Source: Kudoa neothunni
Taxonomy: Eukaryota > Cnidaria
Assembly: GCA_964304625.1 (NCBI GenBank)
Contig: OZ199840.1
Coordinates: 9,362,001 to 9,426,000 of the forward strand
Direction: 5' to 3'
Length of the DNA stretch: 64,000 nucleotides
Positions 1 through 11,910 of the stretch are shown here, in pieces. Made by a program: the position numbers and the translations under genes. Numbering within the stretch: position 1 is the first letter of the stretch; every line of letters begins with the position of its first letter. The notes beneath the pieces were generated by a model. That model made no database searches, was not told the DNA's origin, and saw only the letters and a program-made list of their open reading frames with translations.

Positions 1-615
1 TTAAAAAATTCTCATTCAAAACACCGACAATTTTGGTCAGCAAATTTTTATCAACCCCGCATAGATTCTATGAGGTAATTAAAAATTTTAAAAATTCAAT
101 ATAAAAACTTCAAATAAATAGGACCAATATTTGGATGGAATTTTTGTGGAAGCAAATGTAGTGATAAAACTCATTAACAACAAATGAATAGAAGAATAAT
201 GCAGTTTGTAGTCACGGTGCAAACAAACAATAATATTTAGGAATTTAAATAATTTAAGATGGTTGTTCTCTATCATATCCAAATATGACACCACTAAATG
301 TTTGTCTATTGTGTTGAAATAGATTTCTGGAGAGTGAAAAAGAAGGTAGAGCCATAAATCCACTTTCAGCTCATCATTATTTCTACCAGTATCGCTATCA
401 TAGCGCATACTTAGTAAAGTTAATGCTTTAAGTATGTCTTTGTTGTAATAGGCCATATTACTGTCAAATTCGAAATTGTGAAAAATTTGATTGTGAGGTA
501 GCTTTTGAGAGGGAAGTTTTGTGGTTAATTTTATATAGAATGGTGTTTTGCCTTGTATGGTCACGACCTTTCTTCCTATACCTGCTGGAAATATTTGGAA
601 GTAACATTTGTTCAT
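1..615 (-). CDS. Uncharacterised protein, paralogue of the neighbouring divergent gene (3' end outside window)
   Basis: I do not recognise this family. The first exon is 615-109, starting at the ATG at 615-613. A 41-bp GT-AG intron (108-68) then joins in frame to an exon that runs off the left edge (67-1). The N-terminus has the pattern F-Q-I-F-P, then R-K-x-V, then F-Y-I-K. The gene starting at 749 on the other strand has F-Q-V-F-P, H-K-E-V and Y-Y-L-K at the same spacing. The residues after the intron (LFEN...) also match LFFEN in that gene. The rest looks helical, with many Leu and Ile, and no signal peptide or membrane segment is obvious. I infer an inverted, diverged duplicate of the next gene. 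Without the intron the frame stops soon after residue 169, so the splice is an inference. Confidence 0.6.
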
Positions 616-748
616 TTAACGTTAAAAAACAGTCGTTTTAAACTACCATGTGATAATCCGCGCATGTGCATTGGTGAAAATTTTGAAACATTCATCGAAA
701 TAACTGTTATTTTCCACACATTGATAGTTTAATTGTGTTGATAAAATA
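616..748. promoter_or_regulatory. Shared 133-bp intergenic region between two head-to-head genes
   Basis: The two start codons of the divergent paralogues are only 133 bp apart, so both promoters must lie here or overlap the genes. No clear TATA box or other element stands out in the AT-rich sequence. A bidirectional promoter is an inference from geometry alone. Confidence 0.4.
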
Positions 749-2012
749 ATGAGGTCGGTTGTGCGAAAAAATTTTAAAATTTTACGCAAACCATCTACCA
801 CGCTAACAAACAGCAGTGCGAATAAGACATTTCAAGTGTTCCCAGTTGATCTGAGGGGGCACAAAGAAGTGATATTTTCAGACACTTCACATTATTATTT
901 GAAATGCCCACTGGTTTCAACCACCTCCCAAAATGAGGAACTATTCAGTAAAATGTCGCATTTACTGGAAAAATCCAAAGAAGTGCATTTCTACTGTAGA
1001 AATAGTTTACGGTCGTTAGCGTTATTACTGGAAGCGAAGAAAGATTTCAACAGCAACAACTTGAATCGACTGGAATATTTGATCAGTGTGATTATTAATG
1101 AGTACCCAAATGTGATAACAAAGAGCGGACTTGGACCTCAAATCATTAGACAGTTTTTGGATGTGATTGCAAAGGTGAATCCTAAAGGAGAGAAAATGAA
1201 CGATTGGCTTGGAGTGTTGTTTTTTGAAAACAAGTTAAAATGTGGTGTTGAAAATTTTGGAGACACATTTTCCCAATCAACACTGACAACGATCATGAAA
1301 AACTTTGTGCAAAATCCCGCGCAAATTTACGTAAACAACGTACATTTGGCCGACATCCTCGAAAGATACAATGATATCACTACGCTTCGTGGAACTACTT
1401 TCATTGCCAACATGGTTGATATGTGTTTTCAGAGGGGAGCCTATTTTCGACCCGAACTAATCGAAATGTTGTACCGAAATTTGTTGGACTACAAGCTGAA
1501 AAGTTGTCAGTCGTTAGGAATCCGGTATTCGATTCCGCATTACATACTTAAACATATCGATTTCCAGCTGGATGGTATCAACTACGTGTTAGATCGTTTA
1601 AAATTGTCGATGAATACAAACGAAGACGATTCAAAAGATGGCACTTTCTCTAGAGAATTATTTCAACCAGCCACAAATCATTACAAGAATTTAGCTAGAA
1701 AGTTTGATTCAAATCCAGCTTCAAGTCAATTATGTTGTCAATTATTTTAGAATGTTAAGCCTGAAATTCGAGTACCTGTCCAAACGTTACGATAACTTCT
1801 ATTCGAAGGATCTAAAGCAATTGATATCGCTGATGCCTCGCCAAAATTTGAAATTTATATCAACTGGTGGCTTGTCTTTTACTGATTATATGGAGAGAAA
1901 CAAAAATTGTGTTGTGTGTGGTGCAGAATGGAGTTTAAACATTAACACTGTTGAAAATTTAAAACGTTTTTCTGTGGTTATCGATCGTTTTGTTGCTACT
2001 GCCGAAAAGTAG
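749..2012 (+). CDS. Uncharacterised protein, two exons, 404 aa
   Basis: Function unknown. Exon 1 is 749-1701 and exon 2 is 1751-2012. The 49-bp intron has a GTTTGA donor and a TTTTAG acceptor, and splicing restores one continuous frame of 405 codons. If the intron is read through, the protein ends at 1750. The N-terminal 40 residues are basic and Ser/Thr-rich, which would suit an organelle-targeting peptide, though this is speculative. Residues about 27-60 match the start of the divergent neighbour. The middle is helical, and the last 90 residues include a CxxC (NCVVCGAEW) near the C-terminus that could bind metal. An AATAAA about 60 bp after the stop is a plausible polyadenylation signal. 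A FASTK-like mitochondrial protein was considered, but I see no RAP-type motif to support it. Confidence 0.6.
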
Positions 2013-2106
2013 GCTGCTTATTTTTCATATGTGTATTATCATCTGCTCTTGTGTAGCGAAAATATTTAAATAAATGTTATTTTAATATTCTATCGTTGAT
2101 AGCTTT

Positions 2107-2845
2107 ATGAGAAAGTTTGACTTCAATCTACCCGAAGCTGCAACCAAATCCGCCCAACTTGATCCACTCCTTTCTAACCCAAACTATCACTATATTATTG
2201 ATTTCAACAACTACATGCTTACTAATCAATCCAACTCAAATCAAGATATTAATTGGAAACAGCTAATAGATCAATTTTTCCATGAATTCGAAAACTCTAG
2301 CTCCTTTGTGAGCAAAAATATTCTACTTGTTTGTCAGGTTTTTCGAACAAGATGGTTGCGATAATTTAGTTTAATTTATTTAGATGAGCAAATATCGACC
2401 CAAACACTCCAACAACTCATTTCTAACCTATCGCGATGTTGTGGAACGTGCCCATCGAACCAAATTTGTCCATTCGATCAACGTCGATGGTTATTCTGAT
2501 GATTTTGTGTGTTTGTATGTGGCAATGAAACAAATGCAAACAATACTCAGAACCAACAACCACACTCTACCCCTTCCTACGATTAAATCCAACGATATCT
2601 ATAAACAATATGCGTCTCTAGTGGATTTGGATCTGAGAAATCACTTCGATACTTTGTTAGATGTTGTAGTTTCCCCTATGTGTGAGACAGCGTCCAGGAG
2701 CACCTCACCAAATAGTTCCAACGTTTCTCAGACGAAAATTTTGCGTCCGCTTTCTTCAGCTGCTTCCTCCTCGGGAAATAGCTCCACATGTTCACATATC
2801 GTTACTAGCAAAGCCATATATTGTGTCAATTTTAACTCTAATTAA
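2107..2845 (+). CDS. Uncharacterised protein, two exons, 230 aa, Ser-rich tail
   Basis: I do not recognise it. Exon 1 is 2107-2337, the 46-bp phase-0 intron is 2338-2383 (GTTTTT...TTTAG), and exon 2 is 2384-2845. Splicing joins CQ to MSKYR in frame; read-through would stop at 2364. The first 80 residues carry short hydrophobic and acidic helices (QLIDQFFHEFEN), followed by a basic linker and a mixed alpha/beta region. The last 50 residues are low-complexity Ser/Thr/Asn (SRSTSPNSSN). No signal peptide or membrane segment is seen. It lies 94 bp downstream of the previous gene on the same strand. That is close enough for shared transcription, but an intervening AATAAA suggests separate messages. 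Confidence 0.55.
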
Positions 2846-4189
2846 TTAGTTTTTATATTATCTTTTCCTATTGTTTAATCTCTTCGCGCTAATTAAAATT
2901 GTCTTGTGATTAAATTTTTAAATTTTGTGTTAAAAAGTTGAAATTTAGTCCATTTGTATATTTTTGATTACACAGTAGGTAATCGGTAATATACAATTTC
3001 TTCATTAGCTTAAAAAATTGCTGTTAATTCCCTCGTGTGCGTGTACTCCAATTTAATTTTCTCCATTATTATACATAGGTAATATGACTACTTAATAATA
3101 ACAACTAAAAATATATGTTCAAGTGAAAAATACTCTTCCATTTTTTGATATAATATTTGATTCTTATTATATTGAGCTCAATTTTAGTGTATGGCTTGTT
3201 CTATGAGGTTATACAAATTCCTTTTTTCCACTGTATTATGTAAAAATATAATTTATTCTATCTTATAATATCGTAAAAACATTTCCAACGAACAACTAAT
3301 TTATACACGATTCTTATGAACATGGTTGAAGTTAAATATTTTAAATGTATATAAATTTTTAATATTAATCGTTTTTCATAGGGCCATGTTCATGTTGGTT
3401 TAGTAAAGCTTCTTCTATGTCCCGCCCTTATTCTTAAAATTTTGTTACTTCGATGGACTTTAATATACAGCACGGTTTTATTTTAAAAATAATTTATTCT
3501 GTGGTTGAAATTTTTCAAATCATATCTGATAAAATTATTTAAATGATATTGTCTTAATTATATATAAAATCATATGAACAACTTTCGAACAATTTTAAAA
3601 GTTGGGTGAAGTGTTCATTAGCTGTATTTGTACTAATCTCTGCAGATTATGAGTGTAGTCGTAGTCCTTCCATATTTTATTCAATTTTACAGCAATGGAA
3701 TGACTCTAGGTTATAATTTAATCAATTCTTTAGTTATAATTATTTTATCAATTGAGATTAGTTGGAATTTTTAACTTCTACAATCCCACCAGGTCATAAG
3801 CCCTGATTAACTGACAAATTATTTCTTTACCCTGTTTTTCTGATTTATTTCTAAAATATATCAATAATTTTGAAAAAATCTTAAACATACTATTTATTTT
3901 GATTAAGAGTATACTGTAAAATGTATAGTGATGACTATTATTGCGCCACCAAATACAGATTGGGAAAGTTTTTCGTTATTTCCTAATTATCTTCAATAAT
4001 ACAAACGCTCTAATTTTAATTTCTTCCCATCGCGATTTAATAAAAATAAAATTTCCGCGGTTTAACCTAAAATGGGCTGGTTATTTTACACTATATGTGA
4101 CGAACTTGGGTACAAAAACATAACGCTCGGCAAAAATCGAACACAATATTAAATTAAATATAAAACCATGATATATTTACACAGAGTGC
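2846..4189. other. AT-rich intergenic stretch, nothing recognised
   Basis: No exon-like frame, repeat terminus or RNA gene could be supported on either strand. Short open frames such as the one at 3941-4123 have no coding character. Confidence 0.5.
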
Positions 4190-4880
4190 TCAATTCCTTA
4201 TTTTTATATTTACTCCTAAACAAAAAATCAGATATATATCCGGGAAAGCTATCCGGACTTTTGTGGGTCGCGTTTCTGTATTTGCGTTTGAAAACTCCCC
4301 AAGTAGCTTCGCTTCGATTCGATTAGTATGGGCATCTTCATTCGATACAAATCTCCTTTTATTTATCACCTTTGCATGAACAGACCCTAAATCGGCCAGT
4401 CGATTATACCCAGTCCAACCATCTGTCCGTATTGTGGGTGGAACCGTCTTCAACATTTTAGATGATTATTCCCTCGAGAACACTTTGATTTCTACGGTGG
4501 GAAATTTTTAAGAACCAGTTTCAATCTTCATCTATCCTGTCTATCATCCAATACTATTGGTTCTTCAATATTCTACCTACATTGTATTTTTTTATTTGAG
4601 ATAGCGGTCTCGTCGATCTGTACAACAACTCCTATTCCACCGATTTTTTTGGATTCTTCATCAAGTTTTTAAGCCATTAAATCGTGAATAATACTCTTCC
4701 ATTCAAAAATAGAGGCATTTAACCCTATTTTGAAATATAATTGTAGTGTTCCGTAAGTAGTCGTTGGGTTTTGGATGACGTAAACCACAAAAAGAAAACT
4801 TTTCCACAGAGGAAGTTTGGATAATTCGAAAATACTATTTTTTCGGCTGAAATTTGATATAAACCCCCCTAATCTTCAAA
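4190..4880 (-). mobile_element. Merlin/ISXO2-type transposase relic, copy 2
   Basis: The C-terminal block on the minus strand (4456-4190) has IRTDGWTGYNRL, the second catalytic Asp context, followed by AHTNRIEAKLL, the third catalytic Glu context of the Merlin / IS1595 DDE family. Upstream, at roughly 4870-4600, the frame GGIGVVVQIDETAISNKK gives the first catalytic Asp. The parts lie in different frames with stops between them, so this copy is dead. Sequence around the catalytic sites differs clearly from the adjacent copy at 4986-5764, so these are two subfamilies rather than a tandem duplication. I could not place the terminal inverted repeats. Confidence 0.7.
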
Positions 4881-4985
4881 TAAAAAAACCATTATATAAG
4901 TCGTATATGTACAAGAAGACCTAACCTAATTCAATTTGATAACTAACATTTTGTAACGAAACTATAAATTCGGCCCACTAATCTT

Positions 4986-5764
4986 TTATGTTTTCCGTCT
5001 CCATTGGAATTCGCCAAGGAACTCATTAATACCATCCATACTGACTGTTCCATCATCATTTATTGGCGAGATTTTGTACTTGATTGCACCCCATGCCCCA
5101 TCAATTGTGTTGGTGTGGGCGCCTGTCTCATTATCTACGTATTCTATGCCGTGATTGACAGTGAGATGGTGGTTGAAATTATGAAGTTTTTCGTAACTCT
5201 TGAAACAATCAATGATAGTCGTCGATCCAGTTTTTACATAACTTTTTATGATATTTATTAGAGTCTCAACATTTCTATCTGGAACCTCAAACAAAAACAT
5301 TTCTCTCTCTGGCGTCCTCTCTACACCTACAAGAACCCACGCATCATGACCTCGATTATGTTTCACCTCCCCAAACTTGGAATCGTCTATTTCCACAATT
5401 ACTCCCTCTCCACCAATTATGATGTCTCCGAAATCCAAACTATCAGCCACCATTTGTCTAAGATAGTGACAGTAATTCTGATCAGATTGATAGATATTAC
5501 GCCAACCATCCAATAGTAAGCTAACTCCAAAAAATCATTAGCTTATAGGTTCATGTTGTTAAAAAAAGTTGATTCAAAAATTGAAACTTCTTTTCTACAA
5601 TTTCTTAAGCGGCATCGCCAGTTTTTTCGATGAAGCGTAAATCTAGCTTCCCCACACTTAATGCAATTTGTCGGTTCTTTAAGAATACCATTATCAATAA
5701 GGTATTTAATAGCGTTATGTTCATTTTTAAAAATTTCCCCAAATGACTTCTTCGATGATACCAT
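4986..5764 (-). mobile_element. Merlin/ISXO2-type transposase, copy 1, damaged
   Basis: A zinc-ribbon N-terminus (5764-5543) has CIKCGEARF and a second Cys pair (CRLRNC). The 175-aa catalytic block (5513-4986) has GEGVIVEIDDSKFG (first Asp, residue 43) and IIDCFKSY (second Asp, residue 102). It then has HTNTIDGAWGAIK, with Asp at residue 138 where the family has Glu. The 36-residue spacing fits the Merlin DD36E layout. Between the two blocks there is one in-frame stop and a frame change near 5515-5545, so the copy is not expressible as it stands. Orientation is the same as copy 2, about 100 bp away. The family moves DNA by cut and paste in animals. Terminal repeats were not located. Confidence 0.78.
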
Positions 5765-7248
5765 GGTTAAAATGTAGAATAGTGGCCGTAATCCAAATCA
5801 GCGACCACGATAAAAATCTAACTCGTTGATTATTTTAATTTTTTGTTTTTATCATTGTTTAATCACTAGTAGGATATTTTCCGCACTGTATTTGTTAGCA
5901 ATAATAGTTTCTATAATCTATCATATAAATAACTGCTAGCCCCCGTAATTATTTCCACTGGTCATACCATTTAATCGATCGAGTAAAGCATGCTTTATTT
6001 ATCCTAAATTTGAGTGTGGTAACTATAATTTTTTATCGATTTTCATATTTCATCATTAGCGATTGTCTATTATTAATTCCATCTCCGTAGGAATAGGTTT
6101 TCCATATTTTATACCAGAATTAGATGATTAATTAGAGCGATTTTATATATTCATTTTAAAAAATAAATTTTTGGATTAAATCCACTCATTCCTATCACAA
6201 ATTGTTCAACTAATATCAAACTAATTTTATTTAATCATAGAAAGCTCAGTGGGTCCTTTTTGGTCAAAAATTTAATTAAATGCTTATAAAATTATAGGGA
6301 TATTCTATATAACAAAATTAATGTTACATAAATTATCTCATAAATTTTATATAATTATATTTACAGGAGTCAATAAAATTTGTTCATCCTATGTATGTTT
6401 TTTATCAGACTTTTCAAAAAGTTACACAAAGGCTCAATGGGCCGCTTTTTGGTCCAAGAATAAATTGACCAAATAAAGTTTCTTTAGTATCGTACAGACT
6501 TCTTTTATAGTTTATTTAATTCAAAATAAGAAATGGTATTTTGTGGAATAATTTCAGGAATCTATAAATTAAATTTATCCGTAGAGAATGATTTTTGTAA
6601 TATTTAACTGTTCATTGAATCTATTAATTCTTTGTTCTAAATTAAGATTTTTTGGTAAGAAATAACCCTTAATGTAATAGAAACTTTTTTTTCGAACCAT
6701 AATATTTCGTATATTTTCCATCGAAGATAAATCTCGAACGTGGGTAATTTTCATAAAAATATTAGCTATTTGTCAATTCCATCAACAATCCAACAAGACT
6801 AGTAGACTTAAATTCATCCTCAGCGTTTTACCCCCTGCAAATATAGGACTCGTCATTCTTTGACAACCAAACCAGGAGAGCCAATTTTCCATCGTGGGCG
6901 TTTAAGCGTTCTGAGTGAATCTTACAAATATATTTTGTTCAATCAAGCAAAGTGTACTCTGAACCAACACACAACAATTTATATATGGATTGATTTAATA
7001 TTCTTTTTTCATCGATATTAAAATACAATAAGGCCAAGATCTGCCGTAATGATAAATGCCACTCTTTAAAAATTACCCTTTTCTGAAAAAATATTTATTT
7101 TTGTGATTGACCATGTACATATCTGATAAGCATTTGTAACACTTTATAAACTTGGGCTAGAGTTTTAGGTTTTTTAACAAGTTAGTAAATTTTTTAAAAT
7201 CTAATTTAAACAAAAACAAGCCTCGTAATAACATAATGTCTATATTAC

Positions 7249-7350
7249 CTAATGAAAACTCCATTTTCGAAACCGATTCGCGATTTCTTCCGTTAGTCCC
7301 CAATGAATCACCTCAAACTGCAGTTTAGCCAATTTCAAAATAGTATTCAT
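7249..7350 (-). CDS. Possible small terminal exon or micro-ORF, 33 aa
   Basis: The minus strand reads a compact, coding-like stretch from an ATG at 7350 to a stop at 7249, with balanced composition (KLAKLQFEVIHWGLTEEI, then RFRKW). It is more GC-rich than its surroundings. The frame stays open a few codons further upstream (KTSED), so it could be the last exon of a minus-strand gene. I could not find the upstream exons and cannot name a family. Confidence 0.25.
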   Translation of the reverse strand: MNTILKLAKLQFEVIHWGLTEEIANRFRKWSFH

Positions 7351-8702
7351 ATCTTCGCTCGTTTTCAGATACACGATTTAATTAAAAAATAACACTATAA
7401 TAATAAATTTCAATTTTTACAGTATTTCAAGATTAAAATGAATCATATTTTTAGTTATAAATATTTTCTGCGTTTAAACAACGATTAAACTATGAGTCTA
7501 AGTAGTTGTAGTAGTTTAAATATTGTTTAGAAGTAATTTTAGTTGGTCCTTCCGTAATAGCATTAAATAATTCTTATTGTCGGAAGAATTTTTATTTCTT
7601 ACAACTGACATCAAATATTGGAAAATATCTCATTTGGATTTAAAAAGGACCATAATGTAATAGGAAAATTAGTTTTTAGACAATTTTTGCAAAACTTCTT
7701 GTGCAATTATCATCTACTAAACTTTGAACGAAAAAATACCATCCTGATTTCATCTTAAAATTCATCCAATCAGTGATTTGTGAACATCCATTCTATACGC
7801 TCGAAAATTTATTCCTTTGTATATTTCTGAGGTATTTCGTAAGAAACCAAACAAACAATATTAATTTCTACGAATAGAATAAGTCTATTTCGCATTCTTA
7901 CGTGCAATGTCACATATTTTCGTTTATTTATGTTGATTCAATTTTGATTCGGTAAGGGTGTATTCCAACCCGATGTATTGCTGAGCAAGTTTAAAAATTG
8001 TTTTTAAATAAAAAAATAAAGTATTTTTAATTTATAAAACGTTTACAACAATAATTATATCATTTTAAACGATTTGTTGCATTTTGATCTTGAAATACTG
8101 TATTAATAACCATAAAAATTTATTTATTTAATTATATAACTTGATGCACAGCTTGGTAAATATTCATTCAGTCATAATTTTTTAATACAAAGGAATATTG
8201 TTTATCGCACTACATATAAACTTGAATTCAGTTTATATAATCCCATTACTATCAACTCAATAAATATTTTTGTTGCGAAAATTGTTTTAGCTAAATTCTT
8301 TTAATTGCTTGTATCTGTGCTATTTGTGAGAGTTGGGTAGGAAAATTAACCCTTTTTCAAAAAATTCCAGGCAAGTTTGTTTTTTGTTTGATTATACGTT
8401 CATATTAGAAAGTATAGTTTGTTTATCGGATCCAAAATCTTTTATTATTTGTAAAATAGGCACGTATGCGCGTGCGTGATATGCTTTTTGCCAAAATCGT
8501 TTAAATTTTAAAACATCTATTTATCTCTAATTCACTTTGGAGTACATATATAATTTGAATTTTAAATAATTTAGGAATATTTCGACTTAACAGCCTCCAC
8601 ACTGACGATAATCTACCATGAAGTTTATGCTAAAAGTCGTCAAAATGGTTTCAATTATTAATATAGATTTTTATCTCACAATTAAAGTTATTTGCAACAA
8701 AA

Positions 8703-8815
8703 AGTCCAAACTGGGATTTGAATCTGTGTTATCAACACCAAAAAGTGATGATGCCCTTGCTCATGATCGCGCATAGGTAATTGATGGATTACAACCCTAT
8801 AATCCACATGTTATA
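8703..8815 (-). repeat. tRNA-like SINE, copy 1
   Basis: On the minus strand this reads ACATGTGGATTATAGGG, then TTGTAATCCA, GCGCGATC and finally AGATTCAAATCCCAG, which resembles a pol III B box. Copies with the same order of blocks lie at 29456-29540 and at 54591-54672 continuing at 58214-58262. It is dispersed, non-coding and tRNA-like, so a tRNA-derived SINE is the best reading. The A box match is weak. Confidence 0.5.
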
Positions 8816-9592
8816 CTGCTCGTTGTTGAAAACGGTAATTTAGGATTTCACCTTAAGTACAGACGTTTTTTGATTATGGGTGTGACGAAAACGAAACACG
8901 GGTCTCACCCAATAAATTAATATGAGATTAACCATTCATTTAAGCTCCAATTGGATTTATAATTTTAATTGATTTATTCCTTGATTTAATTTTATACTTT
9001 TTATTTTTAGTTTTTATTTCTTATAACAATTAAACTCCTTATGGCAGAATTTTTATTATTTTTTAATAAAATAAAATTTGTTATTATAAAATGATTAAGT
9101 CATCTAATTATGCTGTACTTATTCATTAATTTTAGATAAAAAGTAATATTTTGTTTATTTAAATAAAAAACAAGATATCCACCCATATACTCAATACTAC
9201 AGTCTCATTTATTCTATTGCTATTGAGGATTATTTGGTATGAAATAGCATAAATACTTTAAACAAAAAAACCAAAGTAGCGATTGCCTCAATATTTATAA
9301 CAACGACAATAATTCTGAATTAAAGTCATAGGTAATTTTGGAATGATAAATGATTTTAATTTCGCCGCCAGTATATTTGTATTTAAATTATTTATACAAT
9401 TTTTATATTCCAGTAATTTATTCTAAAAAATTCAATTTTTGCATTGATGAAATAAAAGTAGTTTAAATAGATTTGAAATAGTCTCAAGATTATTTTATTC
9501 GGTTAACTTCAAAAAAATATATTATCATGCGAAAAACCGATAAATTGAAGAGTGGCGTCTCTGTGAGTTATTGTTAGATTGTTGATGAAACC

Positions 9593-9960
9593 TCAATGTC
9601 CACAATGATATAACATTTTACATATTTCATAGGGATTCAAACCATAAGGATTTTCATTCCTGATTATATGCAGCACGAACAGTCCAAGAATAGTCAACAG
9701 GTACTTACACTAAATATTGTGATCAGTTAACAAGTCATTAAGTTGACATGGCACAATTTTTTTCGGAAAATCATCTCTTCCGGAACAAACTAGTTCCTGA
9801 TAGTGGTCGTCACGGAATATTATTTGAAGGCGGGTTACTTCATGATTAATCGCATCATTCATTGACTTTAAAATTTAACAATACAGCAACATGAATAATA
9901 TTTTTCCGGGTTTATTAACCTTGCAGAAAGCACATTCGAGATCGTTCCCAAGTGATATAG
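9593..9960 (-). CDS. Saposin B-type domain protein (C-terminal exons)
   Basis: Three minus-strand exons join in frame: 9960-9920, 9865-9755 and 9709-9593 (stop at 9595-9593), with introns of 54 and 45 bp. The product reads L-E-C-A-F-C-K, about 30 helical residues, a Cys (ELVC), then C-K-Y-L, and ends with P-Y-E-I-C-K-M-L-Y-H-C. This is the six-cysteine signature of a saposin B domain: CxxC at the start, two central cysteines, and a CxxxxxC close. Such domains bind or perturb lipids in lysosomes or secretions. The domain ends the protein. An upstream stretch near 10200-10140 reads GCAQLTPKWC, which would suit a saposin A-like segment, but I could not fix those exons, so the 5' end is open. No exon exceeds 117 bp, so simple ORF finding misses this gene. 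Confidence 0.65.
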
Positions 9961-11004
9961 CTAAATATTACAAATTTATTTTAGCTAGTTAATCATAGTC
10001 GAAAATACAACCGGAACCACCTGAAGTATGTGTCATTGTCGAGATCAACCTTGAACTTAAACTGTGATTAAACTTTTGATGTATAGATTTTGTCAATGAG
10101 CACTATCAAAGAGAGTTTCACTACAACATCAGTGTATCACATAATCACACCATTTGGGAGTCAATTGTGCACAACCAACCCATGACTTCCGAAAAACCAT
10201 TGGACGCATCAAAAACGAATGTTCTTCTCAGGATTTCTTTTCGTGTATTTTTATTATACTAAACCCAACGAGAATCTAACATTGACGTGGTTCACAACGT
10301 AAGCTACGTTTATCACTAATGCATCAAAGTAACTTAAGCTTGTTCCACTCACAGCATAAACCAGCGTAATAAAGTAAAATAATTCGAATATCATCTTAAT
10401 TATTGGTTCATCTAACCCTTATCATAGAAAAAAATTGTATTGTTAATTTTTTTATTGCTGACTTGCATAAGTGTAAAATATTAATAGTTGAAATTATCGA
10501 TAACATATTTTGAAATTAGCTCTTAAAGAATCACTTATGATAAAATATTTTTTATATCAAAAATATTCATCTGATTTGATTTATCAACTTTTTTAAGGAA
10601 AATGTAGAGCAATTATCAAATTCGATTTAAAAAATTATAAGCTAGCTAATATTCAAATTTCACAAACCGCGTAATAAACTAGAGTAGAAATGGTATAATA
10701 ATTTCAAACCGACTTTATTTAGACAGCAGCTATTCCATAGTAAACTTTAATCCTACATTTCATTCACCCTTGCGCAATGACAATTTTTGATCACAGCAAC
10801 TCTTACTCAGAAACCGTCTAAAGATTTCATTTTTTTAAATCTACGATATTTAATTATTTCTGACCTGCCGCTTCGCTCTTGGGAGTTAGAATAATCAAAT
10901 ATAGTCAAAACTAGTGATATATGAATAATATTTACTATACAAATAGCCATTTTCTTTGATTCTGTCTACTTATTCGGTTCAATATATTAAACTGGCGATA
11001 TGAA
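9961..11004. other. Intergenic; probably contains 5' exons of the saposin gene
   Basis: The minus strand between about 10230 and 9990 has several short exon-like stretches with plausible GT-AG ends, including one rich in Cys and Trp. They do not join uniquely. From 10300 to 11004 I see nothing I can support. Confidence 0.3.
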
Positions 11005-11238
11005 TTGAATCGTGAATATTCTAAAATGTCATTCATTTCATATTTGGATAATTGTCTTCAAAAGGGTGATATTGTCATTCTATTTAATGAATTGCATAAA
11101 ATTATACCTAAAGATGAAAATACATTGAGCCGAATAATATTCTTACATTTTAATCAACTAATTCTCAATATAATCGTCTCTGTGTGGAGAACACCTAATG
11201 GGATTGAATGTTGTATTCAACCAGGTGGTCTTGTATAA
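11005..11238 (+). CDS. Possible first exon, unknown product
   Basis: An ATG-containing frame runs for up to 77 codons (first in-frame ATG inside at 11026, MSFISYLDNC) and includes a hydrophobic stretch (FLHFNQLILNIIVSVW) and two adjacent Cys. A GT near 11225 could be a donor, with a continuing frame GTYGVFLGNGIYSIRKIF near 11310-11400. The minus strand of 11405-11158 is also open, with a coding look (YIPLPKKTPYVPMCSM and NTTFNPIRCSPHRDDY), so the true strand is unresolved. Confidence 0.25.
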   Translation: MNREYSKMSFISYLDNCLQKGDIVILFNELHKIIPKDENTLSRIIFLHFNQLILNIIVSVWRTPNGIECCIQPGGLV

Positions 11239-11594
11239 TTTCTTGGGTGGGTTTTGTTGTTTGTTCATGATTAAATGTAAAAACTTTACCTCACGTACGA
11301 TCATAGAACACATTGGAACATACGGAGTTTTTTTAGGTAACGGAATATATTCGATTCGAAAAATTTTTTTGCACGCAAACATGCTAAAAAGGAAATTATG
11401 ACGATTGTAAATCATCATCAGCGTCATCATCATCATCATCATCTATTGCTATTGACGAATAAATATTTTCAAAGTAAATCAATAATTTATAAATTGAGTT
11501 TAAGTAAATTTATTCAGAGAAGGTGTGGTGCAACCTGGAAAATCAACTAGATTTATAGCAAATTTGGCGAACAGGTCTACATACAATTAAACCC

Positions 11595-11785
11595 AAACAA
11601 CATTGATATTCATGTTGCTTCTCGAATGAATAGATTCTAATGACAAATCCACCATATCTCTTCATACATATCACACAATTCACTTTCATTGAATGAATAA
11701 CGGGTTCAATGCACACTCCAATGGGGGAAATAATACTATCTGGTGAGGTCTTATTGTTTATTTCTCCACCACCATCAATCAGCAC
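11595..11785 (-). CDS. Possible internal exon with CxxC motif, unknown product
   Basis: The minus strand is open with a coding-like sequence containing VNCVICMKRYGGF and, 20 residues on, QCCLGL. It is followed by a GTATGT donor at 11594. The CxxC followed by a hydrophobic CC recalls the first half of a LITAF domain, but the second half (HxCPxC) is not seen, so I do not assign it. The frame has no ATG at its start, so it would be an internal exon. Confidence 0.25.
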
Positions 11786-11910
11786 TCAGAATCTAATTCT
11801 AGTTGGGTCAAATAATTCGTTTCAACACATAAAACAATAGTGACTACAATCAATTCATTATTCTATACTATACAACACATATTAATAATCAATAAAAATC
11901 CCTGATAACT

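Larger units (their letters stand above)
5765..9592. other. Long AT-rich intergenic stretch with scattered exon-like islands
   Basis: No complete gene could be built. An imperfect direct repeat (GCTCARTGGG followed by TTTTTGGTC) occurs near 6243-6270 and again near 6431-6456. Around 6840-7018 there are frames of coding appearance on both strands, but no splice context that settles them. A possible terminal exon (7249-7350) and a SINE (8703-8815) are listed separately. Given how small exons are elsewhere in this window, a hidden multi-exon gene here is possible. Confidence 0.4.

Noticed and set aside
11400-11442. Poly-Met start of a 94-codon minus-strand frame
   Set aside because: It is a CAT/ATG trinucleotide repeat read as Met; any coding exon would begin after the acceptor near 11386.
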